Below are positions 1-5,193 of a stretch of DNA of 8,203 bases, in pieces. Both the position numbers and the translations under genes were made by a program. Below the pieces are notes generated by a model that was not told the origin of the DNA, did not search any database, and saw only the letters and a program-made list of their open reading frames with translations. Position 1 is the first letter of the stretch, and each line of letters begins with the position of its first letter. Source of the stretch: JBBQTU01 sp038213005 (lineage in GTDB: Bacteria; Planctomycetota; Phycisphaerae; Tepidisphaerales; Tepidisphaeraceae); NCBI GenBank assembly GCA_038213005.1, contig JBBQTU010000191.1, forward strand, positions 1-8,203. Direction: 5' to 3'.

Positions 1-399
1 GGCTTCCTCGTTCGCCAATTACCGTGTGCTCCAATCGCAACGGCTTCACCACCCGGGCCTTCCAACCATCATCGCAGAAGGGCGGGCTGCGGGAAAGGTC
101 CCGGCCCCATCGCACTGCTCATTCGTGGTTTCGTCGGCATCCTCAGGCGTGATCGCTCGGCAACCAGACGGGCTGCCGAGGCGGCGGCCGCGGGTGGCGA
201 GTGCGAGGAATCGTCACGCAGGCAGTCGCTTGCCTTTCCGGAACGTTTCTTCATACCGCACGCGCTGGCGTGGACGCCTGTGTTGCCTTCGACACAATCT
301 GAATGTCTCGGCATCCGCGGTTCCCGGCTAATCGGTTCACGCCGGACAAGTGTGACGAGGCTGCACCGTTCGCTTTATGCTACGGCCCGGAAGATTGCT

Positions 400-420
400 C
401 GCCCTTCACCGAAAAGGGCG
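400..420 (+). terminator. Weak hairpin, possible terminator of an upstream unit
   Basis: A 7-bp perfect stem (cgccctt at 400-406 with aagggcg at 414-420) encloses a 7-nt loop and is followed by only three T residues. The stem is GC-rich enough to form, but the U-tract is poor. It may be a weak terminator or a chance hairpin. Confidence 0.2.
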
Positions 421-950
421 TTTACATTCGAGCTTTCATTTCATGAGTCACCTCACTGAAACGTCGAATATCACTACATGGGTAACACGCCAGTTCCCAT
501 GGTTGGTCTTTCACCAACTGGACAAGCAGCCGTACTGGCTGCGGCAGATGCCACACACGGCGGAGTACCCTCGATGAACACGGATGAACCGGATGATCGT
601 CCGGGGCGGCGGGCTCCTTGCGCCGGGATGGAATCATGTCCTGTTGGCTTGTCCCCTGGCTTGTCCTGCCGCTCTCGACAGACGCTCACCCAGGGATATC
701 CGTGGCTTCGAGCCGCTTCAGTCGGGCGTCGGGAATCGCGACACCCGCCGGGAAGCGCTGAAAGAGTCTTTGTGACTGCCGCTCACCATAGGTGAAATGC
801 CCACTCCGCGACTTCCTTGCTTGAGCGATGGCCGTTGAAACAAGTTCACCGGTGTGGACGGAATAGCGTCAACGTCACCCATCTCCCCCGGGTGGCACGT
901 TTGGGCTTTCAAGCTGAAGCAGGTCTTCCGACCGGAGGGTTCTGCCCGTT

Positions 951-977
951 TTGCGTTTCGGCGGCTTTGCGTAGAAT
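951..977 (+). promoter_or_regulatory. Possible sigma70-type promoter of pgm
   Basis: TAGAAT at 972-977 is one mismatch from the consensus -10. TTGCGT at 951-956 is a partial -35 with a short 15-bp spacer. This would start transcription near 984 and give a leader of about 70 nt before the pgm ATG. It is based on motif match only. Confidence 0.3.
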
Positions 978-1038
978 GCCGACCGGTACTGTGTGACATG
1001 CTCTGGCGGGTACTCCGGTCTGAGCACGTCCCGACAAC

Positions 1039-1047
1039 GGAAGGAAG
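1039..1047 (+). promoter_or_regulatory. Ribosome binding site fixing the pgm start
   Basis: GGAAGGAAG ends 5 nt before the ATG at 1053. This purine-rich Shine-Dalgarno-like stretch favours 1053 over the in-frame upstream ATG at 993, which would add 20 residues unlike the family. Confidence 0.7.
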
Positions 1048-1052
1048 AACCC

Positions 1053-2696
1053 ATGGCTCGGAGTCCACTGGCCGGTCAGAAGGCCCCCGCCGATCTGCTC
1101 ATTGATGTCTCGCGTCTGGAGAAGCTTTACTACCAGAACAAGCCCGACGTGGCGGCCCCCAGCCAGAGGGTGGCGTTCGGCACGTCCGGGCATCGTGGCA
1201 CGCCGCTGAACTCAAGCTTTAACGAGGCTCACATCCTGGCGATCACGCAGGCGATCTGCGAATACCGCAAGCAGCAGGATGTCGACGGCCCGCTGTATAT
1301 GGGCAAGGACACCCACGCGATGTCAGGCCCGGCGCAGCGGACGGCGATGGAGGTTCTCGCGGCCAACGGGGTGACGACCGTCATCGCGGACCAGGACGAC
1401 TTCACCCCCACGCCGGTGATTTCGCACGCCATTCTCACGCATAACCGCGGCCGCGACCGCAACCCGGCCGACGGCATCGTGATCACGCCGTCGCACAATC
1501 CGCCGGAAGATGGCGGATTCAAGTACAACGCCAGCAACGGCGGGCCGGCCGACACGGATGTCACTTCGTGGATCGAGAACCGCGCCAACGAACTGCTGGC
1601 GGGCGGCAACCAAGACGTCAAGCGTCTGCCGTATTCCGCGGCGATGAAGTCACCCACGACCCACGCACATGATTACATTACGCCTTACGTCAATGACCTG
1701 GCTGATGTGATCGATATGGACGTGATCCGCAACTCGCGCATCCGCATCGGCGTTGATCCGCTGGGCGGAGCGGCGGTGAACTACTGGCAAGCCATCGCCG
1801 ACAAATACGCTCTGAATCTGTCGGTGGTGAACCCGTCGGTCGACCCGACATTCTCGTTCATGACGCTGGATCGCGATGGGAAGATCCGGATGGACTGTTC
1901 GTCGGCCTGGGCGATGGCTTCGCTGGTAGGGCTGAAAGACAAGTTCGACATCGCCTTCGCCAACGACCCGGATTCAGACCGGCATGGAATCGTGACCCCC
2001 TCCATCGGGCTGATGAACCCGAACCACTACCTGGCGGTGGCGATCCGCTATCTGATACAGAACCGGCCGGGCTGGTCGGTCGGGGCGACGGTCGGCAAGA
2101 CGCTGGTTTCATCCGGGCTGATTGACCGGGTGGTGAAGGACCTGAAGCGGACGCTGATCGAGGTGCCCGTGGGGTTCAAGTGGTTTGTGCCCGGGCTGTA
2201 CGACGGGTCGATGTGCTTCGGCGGCGAGGAGAGCGCCGGCGCGTCCTTCCTTCGCATGGACGGCACGGTGTGGACGACCGACAAGGATGGGCCGCTGCTG
2301 GGCCTGCTGGCCGCGGAAATCACCGCGAAAACCCACGCCGATCCCGGCAAGCACTATCAGCAGATGGCCACCCAGTTCGGCACGCCCCACTACATTCGCA
2401 TCGACGCTCCGGCCACGCCGCAGCAAAAATCGCGGCTCAAGGCCCTGTCGCCGCAGGACGTGGCCGACACCGAACTGGCCGGCGAGAAGATCATCGCCAA
2501 ACTCACCCAGGCGCCGGGCAACGGCGCGGCGATCGGGGGCCTGAAGGTCACCACCGCCAACGGCTGGTTCGCGGCCCGTCCATCGGGGACGGAGAACATC
2601 TACAAGATCTACGCCGAGAGCTTTCTGGGGCAGGATCACCTGGGGCTGATCGTGGAGCAGGCCAAGGCGCTGGTGGCGCGGGCGATGGGCACCTGA
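1053..2696 (+). CDS. pgm: Phosphoglucomutase (alpha-D-glucose phosphate-specific)
   Basis: Interconverts glucose-1-phosphate and glucose-6-phosphate in the cytoplasm, linking glycolysis with glycogen, envelope polysaccharide and UDP-glucose synthesis. The product is 547 aa, close to the 546 aa of E. coli Pgm. Hallmarks of the alpha-D-phosphohexomutase family are seen in order: FGTSGHRGT (42-50); the active-site loop TPSHNPPEDGG (145-155), with Ser147 as the phosphoserine; the Mg-binding loop DPDSDR (305-310); the sugar-binding loop GGEESAG (390-396); and the phosphate-binding RPSGTE (509-514). All four domains are therefore present and apparently intact. The start at 1053 is chosen for its ribosome binding site and the family length. 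The gene seems to stand alone. Its last 61 bases are overlapped in antisense by the convergent antitoxin frame, and no intrinsic terminator is visible after the stop. The family assignment is firm; activity on mannose phosphates is not excluded. Confidence 0.96.
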   Translation: MARSPLAGQKAPADLLIDVSRLEKLYYQNKPDVAAPSQRVAFGTSGHRGTPLNSSFNEAHILAITQAICEYRKQQDVDGPLYMGKDTHAMSGPAQRTAMEVLAANGVTTVIADQDDFTPTPVISHAILTHNRGRDRNPADGIVITPSHNPPEDGGFKYNASNGGPADTDVTSWIENRANELLAGGNQDVKRLPYSAAMKSPTTHAHDYITPYVNDLADVIDMDVIRNSRIRIGVDPLGGAAVNYWQAIADKYALNLSVVNPSVDPTFSFMTLDRDGKIRMDCSSAWAMASLVGLKDKFDIAFANDPDSDRHGIVTPSIGLMNPNHYLAVAIRYLIQNRPGWSVGATVGKTLVSSGLIDRVVKDLKRTLIEVPVGFKWFVPGLYDGSMCFGGEESAGASFLRMDGTVWTTDKDGPLLGLLAAEITAKTHADPGKHYQQMATQFGTPHYIRIDAPATPQQKSRLKALSPQDVADTELAGEKIIAKLTQAPGNGAAIGGLKVTTANGWFAARPSGTENIYKIYAESFLGQDHLGLIVEQAKALVARAMGT

Positions 2697-3025
2697 CGCC
2701 GCCTGGAAGCGGCAAACGCGGCTTCGATGCGCGTGACCGTCTCGTTGGTTGGACGGTTCTTGCCCGACTCGATCCGGCTGATCTGCTCGGGGCGCAGGCC
2801 GGCACGGTCGGCCAGATCCCGCTGGGTCCACCCAGCCCGGATCCGCCGGCTGACGATGTCTCTGGCCATAAGCGCCGTCATCGCCTCGCGAGCGGGGTAG
2901 CCGCCGTTGGCGGTCTTCGCGGGCAGCGGCGGCAGCACGCCGGCCCGTTCCATCAAGTGGTCAAAGTCTTCCTTGGAAATCACGACCATGGTCGTATCTG
3001 CAATGTCAATCGTCTGAACTCTCAT
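2636..3025 (-). CDS. HTH (Xre-type) antitoxin of a toxin-first type II module
   Basis: Predicted DNA-binding antitoxin of 129 aa, expected to neutralise the RelE/ParE-type toxin encoded just upstream and to repress the pair. The N-terminal part (1-50) carries a VVISKEDFDHL segment, likely for toxin contact. A helix-turn-helix of the HTH_3/Xre type spans roughly 55-106, with GWTQRDLADRAG (65-76) and QISRIESGKNRP (81-92). Its ATG overlaps the toxin stop in an ATGA arrangement (3022-3025), so translation is probably coupled. Oddly, the frame does not stop after the HTH domain: residues 111-129 and the stop codon are read from antisense pgm coding sequence. That tail (basic, then low-complexity) looks non-native and suggests the original stop was lost at the junction. 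Toxin-first order with an HTH antitoxin resembles HigBA modules, but I do not assign a higA symbol. Confidence 0.8.
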   Translation of the reverse strand: MRVQTIDIADTTMVVISKEDFDHLMERAGVLPPLPAKTANGGYPAREAMTALMARDIVSRRIRAGWTQRDLADRAGLRPEQISRIESGKNRPTNETVTRIEAAFAASRRRQVPIARATSALACSTISPR

Positions 3026-3273
3026 CGGTACACATCCTTTCGATTGTCAACTCGATCAACCGTAACCAGGCCGCCGCTGACATGGAACACGATCCGCCAG
3101 TCGCCAGTCCGAATACGATAGTGCCCCTTCAATTCGCGTGTCAGCGGCTTGGCTCCGGACACCGTCGGCCATTCCTCCAGCCGGTTAATCACCGCCTCTA
3201 CCCTGCGCTTCATCCCCAGTGGAACCGCGTAGAAGTCCCGCATTGCCGACTCGCTGAATTCCACTGCAGCCAT
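3022..3273 (-). CDS. RelE/ParE-superfamily toxin
   Basis: Predicted small toxin of 83 aa. Members of this superfamily are either ribosome-dependent mRNA endonucleases (RelE/HigB) or gyrase poisons (ParE); the sequence alone does not say which. Visible features are the N-terminal strand MAAVEFSESA, a helical stretch with MKRRVEAVINRLEEWP (21-36), the core LKGHYRIRTGDWRIVFHV (48-65) and the C-terminal VDRVDNRKDVYR. These match the superfamily pattern of L-x-G-x-YRIR-x-G-x-RIVF followed by a terminal R-x-D-V-Y. I chose the ATG at 3273 because the family normally begins a few residues before this first strand. An in-frame TTG at 3312 would add 13 residues (KYAKYAYA-like) encoded by direct repeats, which look like control DNA instead. 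The gene overlaps the antitoxin gene by 4 bp, forming one minus-strand operon. Confidence 0.82.
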   Translation of the reverse strand: MAAVEFSESAMRDFYAVPLGMKRRVEAVINRLEEWPTVSGAKPLTRELKGHYRIRTGDWRIVFHVSGGLVTVDRVDNRKDVYR

Positions 3274-3280
3274 CCACAGA

Positions 3281-3303
3281 GCATAGGCATACTTCGCATA
3301 CTT
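3281..3303. repeat. Short tandem direct repeats upstream of the toxin gene
   Basis: GCATACTT occurs at 3287-3294 and again at 3296-3303, with a 9-bp period. A partial third copy (GCATAG) sits at 3281-3286. The array lies 8-30 bp upstream of the toxin ATG on the minus strand. That is where an autorepressing HTH antitoxin would bind, so an operator role is possible but unproven. Confidence 0.4.
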
Positions 3304-3351
3304 GGCAAGCAATGGGCTTCAGGGGTGGGTTCCGGAGTCCTATCGTGTCCG

Positions 3352-3366
3352 CACACACACACACAC
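3352..3366. repeat. (CA)n dinucleotide run
   Basis: Seven and a half CA units form a simple tract in the intergenic DNA between the divergent toxin gene and the secreted-protein gene. Tracts of this kind can vary in length by slippage. A regulatory effect is speculative. Confidence 0.85.
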
Positions 3367-3520
3367 TTAGGCCCCGTGGGAGTCTGGCGCCGGCAGGGCG
3401 CACATTTGCACAATCCCTCCCTGTCGGCGAACATCTATGGGCTGGTGGCGGTTGTGCGGGACGAGGTGCAAGAGACGAGTTGGCCATGCGACCGATTCCT
3501 GGCCCCTTTGTTTCGTTCGA

Positions 3521-3527
3521 AGGAGAG
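3521..3527 (+). promoter_or_regulatory. Ribosome binding site of the secreted protein gene
   Basis: AGGAGAG lies 3 nt before the ATG at 3531 (the AGGAG core is 5 nt away). It is a near-consensus Shine-Dalgarno and marks this ATG as the start within a longer open frame that is in phase from 3312. No convincing promoter was found in 3367-3520. Confidence 0.75.
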
Positions 3528-3530
3528 AAG

Positions 3531-3899
3531 ATGAAGCGGAAGATTGTTATCGTGCTGGCAATACTCGCCGTTGGTTTTGTGCTGGGAGCAGCACGTACCG
3601 CTAAGGCCCACATCATGGACGTGGAGCTATGCAGGCCGCAGCGGGGAACGGAAGGGCTACAGATTCTCAACGTCACGATGTTCGACAAGACAGTGACGAA
3701 GGACCAAGCCGCTGCCATGCTCAAGGCCCAACTAGAGAGCGTGGTGGGCGTCTACAAGCCCACAGATGACGTCATGTGTACCGCATGGGACGAAGCGGGC
3801 TACAAACAGCTTGTGCCACGAGACGAGACACCGTTTTACCACGCCAAGGCGGCAAAGATCATGACGTACAAGGAATATCAGGCGACACAGAAGAAGTGA
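3531..3899 (+). CDS. Small secreted protein of unknown function
   Basis: A 122-aa product with a textbook Sec signal peptide: basic MKRK, a hydrophobic core (IVIVLAILAVGFVLGAA), then a likely signal peptidase I site after RTAKA (around residue 26), giving a mature protein starting HIMDVELC. The mature part is about 96 residues and mixed in character. It has two cysteines (in ELCRPQ and VMCTAW), a lysine-rich middle and a C-terminus ending TQKK. I recognise no domain. The first mature cysteine is several residues beyond the cleavage site and there is no lipobox, so a lipoprotein is unlikely. Two cysteines would allow a disulfide outside the cytoplasm. The gene stands alone on the plus strand between a toxin-antitoxin pair and an IS66 remnant. 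Its base composition looks less GC-biased than pgm or gyrA, consistent with acquired DNA. The call as a real gene rests on the ribosome binding site plus signal peptide. Confidence 0.7.
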   Translation: MKRKIVIVLAILAVGFVLGAARTAKAHIMDVELCRPQRGTEGLQILNVTMFDKTVTKDQAAAMLKAQLESVVGVYKPTDDVMCTAWDEAGYKQLVPRDETPFYHAKAAKIMTYKEYQATQKK

Positions 3900-3993
3900 G
3901 CAGAGGTAGCAGTTTACTGATTGCGCAGCGTAGCCGGCCTGCAGGCAAATGCCGGGTGGACGAAGCCAGTTGAAGGGGCGGGTTGGCCGGGGT
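3900..3993. other. Intergenic DNA downstream of the IS66 remnant
   Basis: Short gap between the convergent secreted-protein gene and the IS66 fragment. It probably includes former 3' noncoding DNA of the insertion element, but I could not identify a terminal inverted repeat or target duplication. No gene is seen. Confidence 0.35.
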
Positions 3994-4542
3994 TCAGGGG
4001 CCGTTGGCGAACAAGGCGTTTCGGGCTGCGTCGGGCGTGCCGGTCAACAGCGTCAGCAGGAATGGCAAGCTGCTCTTGCCCTGTCTCTGTGCCGTTTGCA
4101 GCAGCGAAGGCAACACCGCGTGGGATTCCGAACCGGCCGCCGATCGTGTGCCGCCGCAGATCTTTCGCATGATCACGTGCGGGCGGATGGAACGCTCGGC
4201 GTGGTTGTTGGTCGGGTCCACATTCTTCTGGCGAAGGAACGTCAGCAGCTTGTCATAGTCCTTCTCCATCAGGCGTTTGCGGAGCGTCTGAGCCGCGGGA
4301 TAGTCCAGTGGGCGGGCGGCGATGCGCTTCAGGCGTTTCTCCAGGCCCGGGATCAGGGCTCGGAGACCTATAAAGGGGACGCAAGTCATTCGCGTTCGGA
4401 AAAGGCTCCTTCTAGGCCCACACTCCCTCAACAGCTCGTTGGCGATTCGGCCCACCGCGGCGTCATCGGGATGCTCTATCAGGCGATCAATAAGGAGTGC
4501 TGCCTTCTCCACCCGATGCCTTTCCAGACTGGAATTCGCCAT
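3994..4542 (-). pseudogene. Truncated, chimeric IS66-family transposase remnant
   Basis: From about residue 62 to the end (182), this frame matches the C-terminal part of IS66 (TnpC-type) transposases. The segment PGLEKRLKRIA is followed by DKLLTFLRQKNVDPTNNHAERSIRP (98-121), which contains the family's conserved NN-x-AER motif with the last catalytic glutamate. Next comes RKICGGTRSAAG, then a helical tail VLPSLLQTAQRQGKSSLPFL. Full IS66 transposases are around 450-550 aa, so the zinc-finger region, the two catalytic aspartates and most of the DDE domain are missing. The element cannot encode an active transposase. Residues 1 to about 60 do not look like IS66 and may come from another gene or non-coding DNA joined at the break near 4360-4400. 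An in-frame stop lies just upstream of the ATG, and GGTGAGG is too close to it to be a good ribosome binding site. No tnpA or tnpB partner is present. Confidence 0.82.
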
Positions 4543-4563
4543 CCCTCACCGGCGGCCGTGGAG

Positions 4564-4965
4564 TCACATTCCATGGGCGGCGACATACTCCGACGCCGCA
4601 GTGGCCAGCAGTCCAGACCGCGTCTGGCCTTGCTTCTTGGCGGTTCGGTCCAGCCGAGCCAGAATGCGCTGCGGAAGCGTGATGTTGATCCGCACCGCCT
4701 TATCCCTCAGATTCGCCGCATCGATCTCGACCAGTGCGAACGCGACGGCGTCGGCATGGTGTTTCCGGTGCACCTCCAGCGGCTTGGGCGTGGGGATGGC
4801 CACTGCGTCTTCGATCATGCCTTCCAGATGCAGTTCAATGGCTTCTCGCGCCATCGCGATGGCTTCTTCCAACGTGTCCCCCGCCGAGATGCACCCCGGA
4901 AGATCCGGCACGGTGACGCCATAGGCACTGTCACGATCCTTATGAATGACAATTGGGAATACCAT
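4564..4965 (-). CDS. HicB-family antitoxin (orphan)
   Basis: A 133-aa protein. Residues 1-50 show the HicB-type degraded RNase H fold, with FPIVIHKDRDSAYGVTVPDL and PGCISAGDTLEEAIAMAREA (beta strands, then the characteristic P-D-L-P-G-C and the T-L-E-E-A helix). Residues 92-128 (RINITLPQRILARLDRTAKK and onward) look like a ribbon-helix-helix DNA-binding domain, as in HicB antitoxins that repress their own operon. Known HicB proteins neutralise HicA, a small dsRBD-like mRNA interferase normally encoded directly next to hicB. No HicA-like frame of about 60 aa is found on either side: upstream is the gyrA promoter region and 21 bp downstream is the IS66 chimera. The partner was probably lost, or the protein serves as a free-standing regulator. 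A TATAAT lies 17 nt upstream of the ATG; the ribosome binding site is weak. Confidence 0.83.
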   Translation of the reverse strand: MVFPIVIHKDRDSAYGVTVPDLPGCISAGDTLEEAIAMAREAIELHLEGMIEDAVAIPTPKPLEVHRKHHADAVAFALVEIDAANLRDKAVRINITLPQRILARLDRTAKKQGQTRSGLLATAASEYVAAHGM

Positions 4966-4982
4966 ATCTCACGCACCCGATC

Positions 4983-4988
4983 ATTATA
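4983..4988 (-). promoter_or_regulatory. Probable -10 box for the hicB-like gene
   Basis: A perfect TATAAT on the minus strand ends 17 nt before the ATG at 4965, implying a very short leader. No good -35 is seen at 17 bp; TTGGCT lies 21 bp upstream. The gene is divergent from gyrA, whose own -10 is about 140 bp away in the same intergenic region. Confidence 0.4.
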
Positions 4989-5127
4989 CACATCATACAC
5001 ACCTTTTCCAGCCAACTTCTACCGGAAGCAGGCCACCCGGTGGGCCTTGCGACAGACGCCCGAAAACCGCGTCCAACACGCAGTTTCACCGGCGCTCACC
5101 ATGCTGTCTCTGGCGGGGGATTTCGGG

Positions 5128-5133
5128 TATAAT
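5128..5133 (+). promoter_or_regulatory. Probable -10 box of the gyrA promoter
   Basis: A perfect TATAAT, preceded by GGG, lies 60 bp before the gyrA ATG. This would start transcription near 5140 and leave a leader of about 54 nt. The -35 is weak (TGTCTC-like at 17 bp). gyrA promoters in other bacteria respond to DNA relaxation, but nothing here shows that directly. Confidence 0.55.
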
Positions 5134-5182
5134 TCCGGCTTAAAGGCAGCCGCTGTTTTCGCGGTTGCGGCAGTGGATTTTT

Positions 5183-5186
5183 GAGG
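5183..5186 (+). promoter_or_regulatory. Ribosome binding site of gyrA
   Basis: GAGG lies 7 nt before the ATG at 5194. It is short but well spaced and agrees with the family N-terminus. Confidence 0.55.
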
Positions 5187-5193
5187 CTTTGGC

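Larger units (their letters stand above)
1..1052. other. Long stretch with no supportable gene, upstream of pgm
   Basis: About 1 kb with only short overlapping open frames on both strands (none above about 116 codons). None gives a recognisable domain, and none has both a good start with a ribosome binding site and a protein-like composition. The frame ending at 577 has a short aromatic-rich, protein-like stretch, but it has no recognisable family and could be a decayed gene or chance. The segment holds a weak hairpin near 400-420 and the probable pgm promoter and leader at its right end. A small RNA or a degraded gene cannot be excluded. Confidence 0.5.

Noticed and set aside
993..1052. Upstream in-frame ATG of pgm adding 20 residues
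   Set aside because: The ATG at 1053 has a strong ribosome binding site and gives the usual family length. The extension has no family resemblance and would overlap the likely transcription leader.
2109..2831. A 240-codon minus-strand frame and a 313-codon plus-strand frame (2180-3121) over the pgm 3' end
   Set aside because: Both are out of frame with the clear pgm gene and the antitoxin gene, have Arg/Gly/Ala-rich low-complexity products, and contain no domain.
3312..3530. In-frame N-terminal extension of the secreted protein from ATG 3312
   Set aside because: It would bury the signal peptide behind 73 residues that include the translated CA tract. The ATG at 3531 has a near-consensus ribosome binding site.
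3949..5184. A 411-codon plus-strand frame across the IS66 remnant and hicB-like gene
   Set aside because: It is antisense to two minus-strand frames with recognisable families, and its product has no domain.
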